DNA from: Gemmobacter sp.
GTDB lineage: Bacteria; Pseudomonadota; Alphaproteobacteria; Rhodobacterales; Rhodobacteraceae
Direction of reading: 5' to 3'
NCBI RefSeq assembly: GCF_034676705.1
Contig: NZ_JAUCBS010000013.1
Location: 260,501-324,500, forward strand
DNA: 64,000 nucleotides
A model generated the notes under the pieces. It searched no databases, was not told the DNA's origin, and saw only the letters and a list, made by a program, of their open reading frames with translations. Positions 51,203 through 60,134 of the stretch are shown here, piece after piece; the first letter of the stretch is position 1; each line of letters opens with the position of its first letter. Position numbers and translations under genes: made by a program.

Positions 51203-52572
51203 GGCCGGGGCGCCGCGCCAGCGCCTGGGCCACCCGCCTGGCTGCGGGGCTGGTTCCGGCGCCGGTGCTGGCCTGCGCCCTGCCGCCATCCATCGTGATG
51301 ACCCTGCCGACCGGGCGCTACATGCTGGGCGCCGCGCTGACCGTGGCGCTGACCGGGCTGTTGGCGGCGCTGTCCGACCGCCTGCCGGCAATGCGCGCGC
51401 GCGTGCTGGGGGAACGGCGGGTTCTGCTGCCGGAAACCTGGGCCAGCTATATCGGCTTTCTGCTGTTCCTGGCGCTGTTGGGCATTGGCGTGCTGGGCCC
51501 GCGCGACCCGATGCACAACCTGCTGACGCTGGTGTTCTGGACGGTGGTCTGGGTGGCGCTGCCGCTGGCCTCGATGCTGGTGGGCAACCTGTGGCGCGGG
51601 CTGAACCCCTGGACGGGGCCGGTCCGCATGGTGCGGCTGCTGATCGGCTGGCAGGGCAGCATCGGCCTGGCGCGGCTGGGGCACTGGCCGGCGGTGGCGG
51701 GGCTGGGCGCCTTCAGCTGGTTCATGATCGTGTCGCTGTCGCCCGACGACCCGCTGGTGCTGGCGCAGGTGGCGGGCGCGTATTGGCTGCTGATCTTGGT
51801 GCTGGCGGTGGCCGAGGGCGACGACTGGCTGGCACGGGGCGAATTCCTGACCGTCTATTTCGGTTTCCTGTCGCGGATCGCGCCGTTCTGGGCCGACCCG
51901 CAGGGCGACCGGCTGCGCATCATGGCGGGCTGGCCGGGGGCGCAGGTGCTGCGGATGGCACCGCTTGACCCGTCGCAGGTGGCCTTCGTCACGCTGGCGC
52001 TGGCGGCGCTGAGCTTTGACGGGTTGCGCGAAACCTTCTGGTGGCTGGCGCTGGTGGGGGAAAACCCGCTGGAGTTTTCGGGCCGTTCGGCGGTGACGGT
52101 GGAAAACTCGGTCGGGCTGCTGGCGGCCTGGGGGCTGACGGTGGCCACCATTCTGGGCGCACTGGCGGCCGGGCGGCGACTGGCGGGGGCGGCGCTGCCG
52201 ACCGGGCCGGTGATGCTGAGCTTTCTGGCAATCGCCGCCGGCTATCACGGCGCGCATTACCTGCTGACGCTGCTGACCGCCGGGCAATACACGCTGGCCG
52301 CGCTGAACGATCCGCTGTTTCAGGGCGATGCGTTGCTGGGCCTGCCGCCCTTCTACGTCTCGATGGGGTTCCTGACCGACCGGGGCGCGATGACCCTGAT
52401 CTGGAACGCACAGTTTGCCGCAATTCTGGGCGCGCATGTGCTGGCGGTGGTTCTGGCCCTGCAATTGACGCAAGGTCAAGCAAGCAGGGTTGCACATCTG
52501 CCCCTGACGGTGTTGATGGTGGGCTATACTGTTCTGGGACTGTGGCTTTTGGCGTCACCGACCGGCGCCTGA
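51199..52572 (+). CDS. multi-pass integral membrane protein (fenitrothion-hydrolase-like, tentative)
   Basis: 457 aa with about ten to twelve hydrophobic segments (MLGAALTVALTGLLAAL, YIGFLLFLALLGIGVLG, TLVFWTVVWVALPLASMLVG and others). Conserved-looking loops are GNLWRGLNPWTGPVRMVRLL, DDWLARGEFLTVYFGFLSRI and LGLPPFYVSMGFLTDRGAM. It recalls, from memory, membrane proteins annotated as fenitrothion hydrolase (FedA); I cannot confirm the relationship and no catalytic residues are recognisable. It is translationally coupled to the sensor kinase and lies just upstream of the ABC transporter. Function unassigned. Confidence 0.6.
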   Translation: MRPGRRASAWATRLAAGLVPAPVLACALPPSIVMTLPTGRYMLGAALTVALTGLLAALSDRLPAMRARVLGERRVLLPETWASYIGFLLFLALLGIGVLGPRDPMHNLLTLVFWTVVWVALPLASMLVGNLWRGLNPWTGPVRMVRLLIGWQGSIGLARLGHWPAVAGLGAFSWFMIVSLSPDDPLVLAQVAGAYWLLILVLAVAEGDDWLARGEFLTVYFGFLSRIAPFWADPQGDRLRIMAGWPGAQVLRMAPLDPSQVAFVTLALAALSFDGLRETFWWLALVGENPLEFSGRSAVTVENSVGLLAAWGLTVATILGALAAGRRLAGAALPTGPVMLSFLAIAAGYHGAHYLLTLLTAGQYTLAALNDPLFQGDALLGLPPFYVSMGFLTDRGAMTLIWNAQFAAILGAHVLAVVLALQLTQGQASRVAHLPLTVLMVGYTVLGLWLLASPTGA

Positions 52573-52603
52573 CCAACTGGACCCAACCAAGGGAGGCCGC
52601 CAT

Positions 52604-53890
52604 ATGACGTCACATCTTTTCCACACCCCGCCGACCCGCCGTTCGCTGATTGCCGGGCTGGCTGCCGGCGGTGCCGCGCTGGCGCTGCCGGGACGGTTTG
52701 CCCAGGCGCAATCCTCGGCCCCGATCAAGCTGGGGTTCCAGCTGCACCGCACCGGCATCGGCGCCGCCTATGGCCGCTGGTACGAACGCACCACCCAGGC
52801 CGCGCTGAAGGTGCTGAACGCGCAGGGCGGCATCAACGGCCGCCCGGTGGAGGTGGTGTTCGAGGATGATGGCACCGACCCCAAGCGCGGCGCCGAAGTG
52901 GTGGAAAAGCTGACCAGCCAGGCCGGCTGCGACCTGATCTTTGGCCCGCTGTTTTCGCATGTCGTCATCGGATCCGCCCCCCGCGCGGCGGAACTCAAGG
53001 TGCCCTATCTGGTCTGCTCCGAAGGGTTCCATGTGGCCAGCGGCAAGCTGAACCGCTGGACATTGCAACCCGGCATCACCGATGTGCGCTCGCAGGTGTC
53101 GTCGATGGCGCCCTGGGTGACGCAGAACCTGGGCAAAAAGGTCACGATGATCTTCCCGGATTATGCCTTTGGCCACGACCACCGCGATTTCTTTACCGAA
53201 GCGGTCAAGGCACAAGGCGGCGAGGTGATTGCCCAGGTCGCCATTCCGCCGACCGAAACCAGCTTTACCCGCTATTTCCCCCGGATCCCCAAGGACACCG
53301 AGGTGATCTATCACGTGATGATCGGCCCGGCCGTGCTGACCTTTTGCAAGGAACTGGGCGAATTCTACGGCACCGGCGCGCGGCCCCAGATCTTTGGCTT
53401 CATCGACAGTCTGGAAGCGGTCGATCTGGGCGGGCCGGGGCTGGAATTCCTGGATGGCACGCATTTCTGGGAAGGCCATTGCCGCACCCTGCAAGCCGAT
53501 GCGACCGAGGCGGAAAAGGCCTATCGCGCCGCCGTCGGGGTCGATGACAACGGCGCCTCGGTATCGGATGCGCGCGATGTGGCGACCTATGCGCATATGT
53601 TCAGCTGCTGGGAAACGCTGTTCCTGATCAAGCAGGGGATGGAGACGGCGGGCTATCAGGGCACTGCCGACCGGCAGAAATTCGTCGAGGCGATGGAGGC
53701 GATGACCACCATCGCCGAAGGCCCCGCGCATCCGCAGGGTGACAAGCGGTTCAACGGCAAGACCCATCAGGTGTTCGGCCACCAGAACATTTCCAAGGTG
53801 CAGGGTGGCAAGCTGATCCGCGTTCACCGCACCTCGATCGAGGATGGGATGTATCCCGACGCGGTGGATTACACCAAGCTGCCGTTCTGA
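52604..53890 (+). CDS. ABC transporter substrate-binding protein (branched-chain amino acid/amide type)
   Basis: 428 aa. The N-terminus TRRSLIAGLAAGGAALALPG is a Tat-like signal ending near FAQAQSS. The mature part has the LivJ-like fold: FQLHRTGIGAAYGRWYERTT, QGGINGRPVEVVFEDDGTDP, FGPLFSHVVIGSAPRAAELK and KKVTMIFPDYAFGHDHRDFF. It captures a solute in the periplasm for the LivHMGF-type transporter downstream. The ligand could be an amino acid, amide, urea or aromatic acid. The start has GGGAGG upstream. Confidence 0.88.
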   Translation: MTSHLFHTPPTRRSLIAGLAAGGAALALPGRFAQAQSSAPIKLGFQLHRTGIGAAYGRWYERTTQAALKVLNAQGGINGRPVEVVFEDDGTDPKRGAEVVEKLTSQAGCDLIFGPLFSHVVIGSAPRAAELKVPYLVCSEGFHVASGKLNRWTLQPGITDVRSQVSSMAPWVTQNLGKKVTMIFPDYAFGHDHRDFFTEAVKAQGGEVIAQVAIPPTETSFTRYFPRIPKDTEVIYHVMIGPAVLTFCKELGEFYGTGARPQIFGFIDSLEAVDLGGPGLEFLDGTHFWEGHCRTLQADATEAEKAYRAAVGVDDNGASVSDARDVATYAHMFSCWETLFLIKQGMETAGYQGTADRQKFVEAMEAMTTIAEGPAHPQGDKRFNGKTHQVFGHQNISKVQGGKLIRVHRTSIEDGMYPDAVDYTKLPF

Positions 53891-53935
53891 CCCGCGCCGG
53901 GGCCGGGTTCGCCCGGCCCCAACCAAGGACCACCG

Positions 53936-54814
53936 ATGATTTCTGGCCCCTATCTGCTGCTGGCCCTGATGGAGGGCACGGTCATGGCCGCCGTGCTGGC
54001 GCTGACGGCCGTGGGACTTAGCCTTGTGTTCGGGGTGATGCGGGTGGTCAACGTCGCGCATGGCGAATTCTTCATGCTGGGCGCAGTGCTGGCCTGGTTC
54101 GTGGTGCAGGCGGTGCCCGGCCCGGCCTGGGTGGCGTTCCTGGCCGCGCTGGCGGTGGCGCCGCTGGTGGTGGGGGCGCTGGCCGCGATTGCCGACCGCA
54201 TGGTGCTGAAACGCCTGGGATACGAGGCCGAGGCGACCATCGTTGCCACCATCGGCCTGTCCTATATCCTGCAACAGGCGGCGCTGAGCTTTTTTGGCCC
54301 CGATGCCCGCCCCATCGCCGCGCCGTTCACCTGGCGCATCCAGTTTCCGTGGTTCGGCTATTCGGGCTACAAGATCGCGGTCGTGGTGGCGGCGATGGTC
54401 ATTCTGGCCGCGGTCTGGCTGTTCATGAACCGCAGCCGCGCCGGGCTGGTGATGCGCGCGACGCAGATCGACCGCGATACCGCGCGGGCCTTTGGCATAG
54501 ATGTGGACCGGGTCTATGCGCTGGTCTTTGCCATGGGCGCCGGCCTTGCGGCGCTGGCGGCGGTGCTGCTGGTGCCGATCCAGCAGGCGCATTACCTGAT
54601 GGGGCACGATCCGCTGCTGCTGTCGTTCATCGTGGTCATCATCGGTGGCCTTGGGTCGATCCGCGGCACGCTGATCGCCGCGCTGGTCATCGGGTTGTCG
54701 GATGGGGTGATCTCGTTCTTCTGGTCGCCGACATTGGCCAAGATCCTGGCCACACTATTCGTGGCACTGGTGCTGGTATTCCGTCCGCAGGGCCTGTTCG
54801 GGGAACGGGCATGA
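53936..54814 (+). CDS. branched-chain amino acid type ABC transporter permease (LivH family)
   Basis: 292 aa with about eight membrane segments. AVLALTAVGLSLVFGVMRVV, NVAHGEFFMLGAVLAWFVV, ATIGLSYILQQAALSFFGPD and the ABC-contact loop VMRATQIDRDTARAFGIDV with the LGSIRGTLIAALVIGL block are typical LivH. It forms half of the translocation channel. The stop overlaps the next permease by 4 bp. Confidence 0.9.
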   Translation: MISGPYLLLALMEGTVMAAVLALTAVGLSLVFGVMRVVNVAHGEFFMLGAVLAWFVVQAVPGPAWVAFLAALAVAPLVVGALAAIADRMVLKRLGYEAEATIVATIGLSYILQQAALSFFGPDARPIAAPFTWRIQFPWFGYSGYKIAVVVAAMVILAAVWLFMNRSRAGLVMRATQIDRDTARAFGIDVDRVYALVFAMGAGLAALAAVLLVPIQQAHYLMGHDPLLLSFIVVIIGGLGSIRGTLIAALVIGLSDGVISFFWSPTLAKILATLFVALVLVFRPQGLFGERA

Positions 54815-55749
54815 CAAGGCGGGATCTGGCGCTGCATCTGGCAGTGATCGCCATTCTGGCCGTGCTGGGGCTGGTGCTGCCGGCCTATCACCATACCAAC
54901 ACTGCGCGCATCATGCTGCTGGCGGTCTATGCCATGGGCTACAACATTGCCTTTGGTTACACCGGGTTGCTGAGCCTGGGCCATGCGCTGTTCTTTGGCG
55001 CCGGCCTGTATGCCACCGGGCTGCTGATGGAACTGGGCGGGGTTCCGGCGGGGCTGGCCCTGCCGGCGGGCGTGCTGGCCGGGGGGGCCATGGCGGGGGC
55101 GGTGGGGCTGCTGGCGCTGCGCACCGCCGGGGTCAGCTTCATGATCGTGACGCTGATGTTCGCGCAGGCCGGCTATCTGACGGTGATGTATTTCACCAGC
55201 TACACGCGGGGAGAGGAGGGGTTCAACCTGGCCCGCGCCGCCCGTGCGGTCGGGGGGCTGGACCTGTCGCAGGACGGGATCCGCTATGGCGTGGCGCTGG
55301 TGCTGTTTGCGGTGGCGCTGCTTGGCAAGCTGTGGCTGGTGCGGTCGCGCCTGGGCCGGGTGATGGTCGCCATGCGCGAGAACGAGGAGCGCAGCCGCAT
55401 GCTGGGCTACGATCCGTTCCGGGCAAAGCTGGTGGCGCTGGTGCTGTCGGGCCTGTATGCCGGGGCGGCCGGGGCGGCCTATGGCGTGATGTTCGGCTAT
55501 GTCGGGGCCAGTTTCGTGGCGGTGCAGTTTTCCATCCTGCCATTGCTGTGGGTGCTGCTGGGCGGGGCGGGGACCACGCTGGGGCCGCTGCTGGGCGTGG
55601 GGCTGATGTTCTACCTGATCGACATCGCCTCGGGCCAGACCACGGCGCATCTGGCGGTGATCGGGGTTGCGCTGCTGGTGCTGGTGCTGTTCGCCCCGCG
55701 CGGAGTTCTGGGGGTAGTGCGCGAAAGGCTGGTAAAATGGCTGCCATGA
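54811..55749 (+). CDS. branched-chain amino acid type ABC transporter permease (LivM family)
   Basis: 312 aa. YNIAFGYTGLLSLGHALFFG is the LivM hallmark, then VMVAMRENEERSRMLGYDPF as the ABC-contact loop and LWVLLGGAGTTLGPLLGVGL. It pairs with the LivH-type protein as the second channel subunit. The ATG at 54811 overlaps the previous stop; the frame is open further upstream only because it is antiparallel to coding composition. Confidence 0.9.
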   Translation: MTRRDLALHLAVIAILAVLGLVLPAYHHTNTARIMLLAVYAMGYNIAFGYTGLLSLGHALFFGAGLYATGLLMELGGVPAGLALPAGVLAGGAMAGAVGLLALRTAGVSFMIVTLMFAQAGYLTVMYFTSYTRGEEGFNLARAARAVGGLDLSQDGIRYGVALVLFAVALLGKLWLVRSRLGRVMVAMRENEERSRMLGYDPFRAKLVALVLSGLYAGAAGAAYGVMFGYVGASFVAVQFSILPLLWVLLGGAGTTLGPLLGVGLMFYLIDIASGQTTAHLAVIGVALLVLVLFAPRGVLGVVRERLVKWLP

Positions 55750-56441
55750 TCCTTTCGGCACGCAGGCTAACGCGGCACTTCGGCGGCGTGAAGGCGGTGG
55801 ACGGCGTGGACCTGGATCTGGCGCAGGGCGAGATCCATGCCCTGATCGGCCCGAACGGTGCGGGCAAGACCACGCTGGTCAGCCTGCTGTCGGGGCGCAT
55901 TCCGCCGCAGTCGGGCAGCATCCTGCTGGACGGGCAGGACATCACCCATCTGCCGGCCCATGCGCGGGTGGCGCGGGGCATTGCCTATACGTTCCAGATC
56001 ACCTCGATCTATGCGCGGCTGTCGGTGTTCGACAATGTGGCGCTGGCGGTGCAGCGCCACCCGGGCGATCTGCGCGCGGGCACGCTGGCGGCACTGGACC
56101 GTGTGGGGTTGGCCGACCGCGCCGACCAGATCGCGGGAGCGCTGGCCTATGGCCACCAGCGGTTGCTGGAGATTGCCATGGGCCTTGCCCTGCGCCCCCG
56201 GCTGCTGATCCTGGACGAACCCACGCAGGGCCTGGCCAATGCCGAGATCGACGGCTTCAAGGCGCTGGTGCGGGGGCTGGTGCCCGATACCACGGTGCTG
56301 CTGATCGAACACAACATGGATGTGGTGATGGATCTTGCCCACCGCATCACCGTGCTGAACTTCGGCCAGGTTCTGGCGCAGGGCAGCCCGGCAGAGATCC
56401 GGGCCAACGGGGCGGTGCAGGCCGCCTATCTGGGGGGCTGA
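55737..56441 (+). CDS. branched-chain amino acid type ABC transporter ATP-binding protein (LivG family)
   Basis: 234 aa, a little short for LivG (~255). ALIGPNGAGKTTLVSLLSGR is Walker A, AYGHQRLLEIAMGLALRPRL the signature region (LSGGQ is replaced by AYGHQ, as often in LivG), LLILDEPTQGLANAEID Walker B and LIEHNMDVVMDLAHRI the switch His. The ATG at 55737 has AAAGG upstream; an ATG at 55746 overlapping the previous stop (ATGA) is an alternative start. It supplies ATP hydrolysis for uptake. Confidence 0.9.
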   Translation: MAAMILSARRLTRHFGGVKAVDGVDLDLAQGEIHALIGPNGAGKTTLVSLLSGRIPPQSGSILLDGQDITHLPAHARVARGIAYTFQITSIYARLSVFDNVALAVQRHPGDLRAGTLAALDRVGLADRADQIAGALAYGHQRLLEIAMGLALRPRLLILDEPTQGLANAEIDGFKALVRGLVPDTTVLLIEHNMDVVMDLAHRITVLNFGQVLAQGSPAEIRANGAVQAAYLGG

Positions 56442-57137
56442 ATGCTGCGGCTGGATGGGGTGGATGGCGGCTATGGCGATGTGCAGGTGCTGCGCGGCCT
56501 GAGCCTGACCGCGCGCGGTGGCGAGGTGACCTGCGTCATGGGCCGCAACGGCGCCGGCAAGACGACGATGCTGCGCGCCATCATGGGGCAGGTGCGCGCC
56601 ACGGCAGGACAGATCCTGCTGGACGGCCAGCCCATCCACCACCTGCCCGCGCATGAGGTGCCGCGCCGGGGCATCGGCTATGTGCCGCAGGGCCGGCGCC
56701 TGTTCGGGCCGCTGAGCGTGGCCGAGAATATCGACATCGGCCTGATGACCCGGGGCAGGGGGGCCGCCACCCGCGACCGGGTGCTGGACCTGTTCCCCCG
56801 CCTGCGCGAACGGCTGGGGCAGCGGTCATCCACCCTGTCGGGCGGTGAACAGCAGATGCTGGCCATTGCCCGCGCGCTGTGCCTGGAACCCGCCGTGCTG
56901 CTGCTGGACGAACCGACCGAGGGGTTGCAGCCCTCGATGATCGGATTAATCCGCGATACGGTGGTGGCCTTGAAGGCGACGGGCGTGGCCATCGTGCTGG
57001 TAGAGCAGCGGGTGGATGCGGTGCTGGCGGTGGCCGACCGCGTGGCCTTTGTCACGGGCGGCACGGTGGCCGAAACTTGCGCGGCTGCCGACCTGCGCGC
57101 CGACAGCCCGCAGTTTGCCCGGCATGTGGGCGTCTAG
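56442..57137 (+). CDS. branched-chain amino acid type ABC transporter ATP-binding protein (LivF family)
   Basis: 231 aa. VMGRNGAGKTTMLRAIMGQV is Walker A, LSGGEQQMLAIARALCLEPA the signature, LLLDEPTEGLQPSMIGLIRD Walker B, and LVEQRVDAVLAVADRVAFVT the switch region, all standard for LivF. It begins directly after the LivG stop. The 3' end overlaps the end of the convergent sugar transferase by 4 bp. Confidence 0.92.
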   Translation: MLRLDGVDGGYGDVQVLRGLSLTARGGEVTCVMGRNGAGKTTMLRAIMGQVRATAGQILLDGQPIHHLPAHEVPRRGIGYVPQGRRLFGPLSVAENIDIGLMTRGRGAATRDRVLDLFPRLRERLGQRSSTLSGGEQQMLAIARALCLEPAVLLLDEPTEGLQPSMIGLIRDTVVALKATGVAIVLVEQRVDAVLAVADRVAFVTGGTVAETCAAADLRADSPQFARHVGV

Positions 57138-57793
57138 CAGCCGGTGCCCTTGACCACGACGCCCACGGTGCGGACCAGGATTTCGGCATCGTTCTTGAAC
57201 GACAGTTCGCGTTCATAGGCGGTGTCGAACTGCGCACGGGCGGCGAAGGTGGTCTTGTTGCGCCCGGCGGTCTGCCAGTAGCCGGTGATGCCCGGCCGCA
57301 GCTCGTAATAGGCGGTCGAGGGATACAGCGCCTTCTGGCTGATCATCATCGGGCGGGGGCCCACCAGGCTCATGTCGCCGGTCAGCACGTTGAACAGCTG
57401 CGGCAGTTCATCCAGCGAGGATTTGCGCAGGAAATGCCCGAACGGGGTGATGCGGGGATCGTTCTTGAGCTTTTGCGTCTGGTCCCATTCCTGGCGCGCG
57501 TCGGGATTGGCGGCCAGATGGGCGATCATGCGATCATCCGCATCGGATACCATGCTGCGCAGCTTCCACATGCGAAAGGTCCGGCCCCCCTTGCCGACCC
57601 GCGCCTGGGCGTAGAACGGCCGCCCGCCATCGCGCATCACCGCAATGGCCAGCACGGCGATCAGCGGCAGCACAAAGGGCGCAGCAAGGCAGACGATCAC
57701 CACATCCAGCAGGCGTTTCAGGCCATGCCGATAAAGACCGCGTTGACGATACCCGGTATCGGGCGCCTGCCGGGCCTCGATGCCGCCGGGCAA
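57134..57793 (-). CDS. ExoY-type undecaprenyl-phosphate sugar transferase, 5' end cut off by IS256 insertion
   Basis: Bacterial sugar transferase that starts a polysaccharide repeat unit by loading sugar-1-phosphate onto undecaprenyl phosphate. The catalytic part is intact: hydrophobic segment LKRLLDVVIVCLAAPFVLPL, FYAQARVGKGGRTFRMWKLR, KSSLDELPQLFNVLTGDMSL, VGPRPMMISQKALYPSTAYY and RPGITGYWQTAGRNKTTFAA. The frame now opens with TTG at 57791-57793, and the real start has been separated. Joining the IS flanks through one copy of the target duplication restores an ATG at 59212-59214 and a 14-codon extension (MTLTYGHFESDTEL...). Without the IS the protein would be ~232 aa. It may still be translated from the TTG if the IS supplies a promoter; its state is otherwise that of a pseudogene. 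Confidence 0.85.
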   Translation of the reverse strand: MPGGIEARQAPDTGYRQRGLYRHGLKRLLDVVIVCLAAPFVLPLIAVLAIAVMRDGGRPFYAQARVGKGGRTFRMWKLRSMVSDADDRMIAHLAANPDARQEWDQTQKLKNDPRITPFGHFLRKSSLDELPQLFNVLTGDMSLVGPRPMMISQKALYPSTAYYELRPGITGYWQTAGRNKTTFAARAQFDTAYERELSFKNDAEILVRTVGVVVKGTGC

Positions 57794-57818
57794 TTCGGTA
57801 TCGCTCTCGAAGTGTCCG

Positions 57819-59192
57819 GATAGTGCCCCACGGCGTGGTGTAGGAGGCCGCAGGCGACGCTGATGGCGACGCTGGCGGTCACCGTCGATCTTCGGAAAGG
57901 TTTGGGTTGCGACACCTGAAACCTGAGACGGAGATGATGATGACCGACGACAGAATGGCGCTGATCGAGCTGGTTGAGAAGCAGGCCGATGGCGACCTCG
58001 TGCGCGAGATGCTGGCCTTTGCGGCCGAGCGGATCATGGAAGCAGAGATCGAGGCGCGGACGGGCGCGGCCAAAGGTGCGCGCTCGCCGATGCGGGAAGC
58101 CCAGCGAAACGGATACCGCGACCGGGACTGGGACACGCGCGCTGGCCGCATCTCGCTGGAGATCCCGAAGCTGCGGAAGGGAAGCTACTTCCCCAGCTTC
58201 CTCGAGCCACGCCGCACGGCGGAGAAAGCCTTGGTTGCTGTGATCCAGGAAGCCTACGTCCACGGCATCTCGACGCGGTCCGTCGATGATCTGGTCAAAG
58301 CCATGGGCGCTGGTGGCATGTCGAAGAGCCAGGTCAGCCGGCTGTGCATGGAGATCGATGAGCGGGTGGACGCCTTCCTGGCCCGCCCCCTGGAAGGTGC
58401 GTGGCCCTATCTCTGGCTCGACGCCACCTACCTCAAGGTCAGGGAGGGCGGGCGCATCATCAGCAAGGCGGTGATACTCGCCGTGGCCGTGAACGAGGAC
58501 GGCAAGCGCGAGGTGCTGGGCGTCGCCACCGGTCCGTCCGAGGCGGAGACCTTCTGGACCGACTTCCTGCGCAGTCTTGCGGACCGGGGCCTGCGCGGCG
58601 TGAAGCTGGTGATCGCAGACGACCACAAGGGCCTGCGGGCCGCGGCGCGCCGGGTCTTCAACGCCACCCACCAGAGATGCCGCATTCACTGGATGCGCAA
58701 CGTCCTGGCTTACGCTCCGGCAAAGCAGCGCACCGCGGTGGCGGCGATGCTGAAGACGATCTTTGCCCAGGAGAGCAAGGCCGACGCCGAGGCACAGTGG
58801 AATGTCGTGGCCGACGCCCTGCGGGAAAAGCAGCCCAAACTCGGTGCCCTGATGGACGCCTCCTGCGACGATGTCCTCGCTTACATGTCGTTTCCCCGCG
58901 AGCACTGGACCCAGATCGCCTCCACCAACCCGCTGGAACGTGTGAACCGCGAGGTGAAACGGCGAGCCGATGTCATAGGGATCTTCCCGAACGATGCTGC
59001 CATCGTCCGCCTCGTCGGCGCGCTGATGCTCGAGACCAACGACGAGTGGGCCGTCGCGCGGCGATACATGAGCCTTGAAACGCTCGCCCGCGTCACCGAC
59101 AATCCCAACGTCAGGCTGCCTGCCGTGGCTACCTGACAGACCAGGACCTCTCAGAAGGTCGGCGCTCCTACACCACGCCGTGGGGCACTATC
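57819..59192 (+). mobile_element. IS256-family insertion sequence
   Basis: 1374 bp bounded by perfect 28-bp inverted repeats (57819-57846 and 59165-59192, starting GATAGTGCCCCACGGCG) and an 8-bp target duplication AGTGTCCG at 57811-57818 and 59193-59200. One transposase gene runs in the plus direction. Intact element, probably recent because the duplications are exact. Confidence 0.93.
57940..59136 (+). CDS. IS256-family (mutator) transposase
   Basis: 398 aa. The DDE triad is visible: Asp in YLWLDATYLKVREGGRII, Asp in LVIADDHKGLRAAARRVF with C-x-x-H in RCRIHWMRN, and Glu in IASTNPLERVNREVKRRADV. The length and NGYRDRDWDTRAGRISLEIP block fit the family. The ATG at 57940 has GGAG six bases upstream; tandem ATGs at 57934 and 57937 are also in frame. 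It lies inside the perfect inverted repeats. Confidence 0.93.
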   Translation: MTDDRMALIELVEKQADGDLVREMLAFAAERIMEAEIEARTGAAKGARSPMREAQRNGYRDRDWDTRAGRISLEIPKLRKGSYFPSFLEPRRTAEKALVAVIQEAYVHGISTRSVDDLVKAMGAGGMSKSQVSRLCMEIDERVDAFLARPLEGAWPYLWLDATYLKVREGGRIISKAVILAVAVNEDGKREVLGVATGPSEAETFWTDFLRSLADRGLRGVKLVIADDHKGLRAAARRVFNATHQRCRIHWMRNVLAYAPAKQRTAVAAMLKTIFAQESKADAEAQWNVVADALREKQPKLGALMDASCDDVLAYMSFPREHWTQIASTNPLERVNREVKRRADVIGIFPNDAAIVRLVGALMLETNDEWAVARRYMSLETLARVTDNPNVRLPAVAT

Positions 59193-59200
59193 AGTGTCCG

Positions 59201-59214
59201 TAGGTCAGGGTCAT
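59201..59214 (-). pseudogene. detached 5' codons of the sugar transferase gene
   Basis: On the minus strand this reads ATGACCCTGACCTA, the start codon and next codons of the ExoY-type gene at 57134-57793, now on the far side of the IS256 element. Followed by CGGACACT (target duplication) the frame joins exactly. Confidence 0.75.
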
Positions 59215-59671
59215 TGTGGCTCTCTCTGCAACAGTCGGCAACACACTCGGTACGAAACACAGCACACAGCCACACCAGCCACGCTGAAAGCGTGGGTCCA
59301 TTCGGTCAGACCACGGGGGATTGCGGCAGCTTTCCGGGTATTCGCGGTAGGTCGTCTTTACCTATTCATTTTACCCTTCCCGGCGAAGTCTGCGAATGGG
59401 GAAACCACTCGTTAACTATCAGAACCGAGTCGCAAAGTGATCGTCGGGACGCCTTTTCGTCGCCTCAATCTTGCCGCAATCCGGGCTGGCACAACCAAGG
59501 GTGTAAACTTGCTGCCGCAGTGCAGCAATGGTCCAGGGTGATTCGCCGGGATCGCTTGGGCCGATTCGACCGATGCGGTCGGGGGCCCGGCGGTGGCAGA
59601 CATGAAAAGGCCGGGCAAACGGGCCCGGCGCATCGGTTTTCATTGTTTCTGGAAACGCGGGAATCCCGCGA
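59215..59671. promoter_or_regulatory. original upstream region of the sugar transferase
   Basis: A 457-bp stretch with no recognisable gene. It holds the former promoter/leader of the minus-strand sugar transferase, including a perfect 6-bp stem CCACGC/GCGTGG with loop TGAAA (59279-59284 and 59290-59295), about 65-80 bp ahead of the detached ATG. AT-rich patches around 59350-59430 may hold promoter elements, but I cannot name one. A terminator for the next gene lies at its right end. Confidence 0.5.
59603..59629 (-). terminator. rho-independent terminator
   Basis: Read on the minus strand: stem GCCGGGC/GCCCGGC (59623-59629 with 59610-59616) followed by CTTTTC. It lies about 45 bp downstream of the small membrane protein gene at 59672-59884. 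Confidence 0.7.
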
Positions 59672-59884
59672 TCAGCCCTGCGCGCTGGCCAGCGCCATGT
59701 CATCGGTCCGGCGCGCGCGGGTCAGGCCGCGCAGCGCGCCCAGCATCAGCACCGCCGCCATGCCGGCCATGCCGCCCAGAACATACATGCCCATGGCAGG
59801 AAAGAACCCCTGTCCCGTGATCAGACCCGCCAGAAACGAGGCAAGCCCCGCAACGATGCCGACAAGGATGGACGCCATGATCAT
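59672..59884 (-). CDS. small two-segment membrane protein, hypothetical
   Basis: 70 aa. Two hydrophobic stretches (ASILVGIVAGLASFLAGLIT and GMYVLGGMAGMAAVLMLGAL) rich in Gly/Met/Ala and a basic tail. The ATG at 59884 has GGAG upstream and a rho-independent terminator follows. No known family is recognised. Divergent from smc. Confidence 0.65.
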   Translation of the reverse strand: MIMASILVGIVAGLASFLAGLITGQGFFPAMGMYVLGGMAGMAAVLMLGALRGLTRARRTDDMALASAQG

Positions 59885-60134
59885 ACCGGGACTCCGCCAT
59901 ATGCACGAAGACAGAGTTGACTCTCATTGCGGCAAAATCTGGGCGAAGGTCGTGCAATGCCGTGGCGGGATCTCAGGCATTTTAAACGTTCCTCTGGGCG
60001 CATGGCCACCCGTCTGGTCCCGGCGGGCCAAGATATGGTAGCGTGCCGCTGCCGTCCCGCGAAATGACGGGCGACCAATCTTGACTCGCGCCCGCGCGCG
60101 CGAAACCATGCAATGCCTGCCACCGGAGTGCCCC

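Noticed and set aside
47168..51391. Open minus-strand frame of ~1400 codons opposite the sensor kinase
   Set aside because: Antisense of a clearly assigned histidine kinase; no recognisable domain and no ribosome site.
57718..58905. Minus-strand open frame across the IS256 boundary
   Set aside because: Antisense to the transposase; its continuity across the IS border is accidental and not the original sugar transferase frame.
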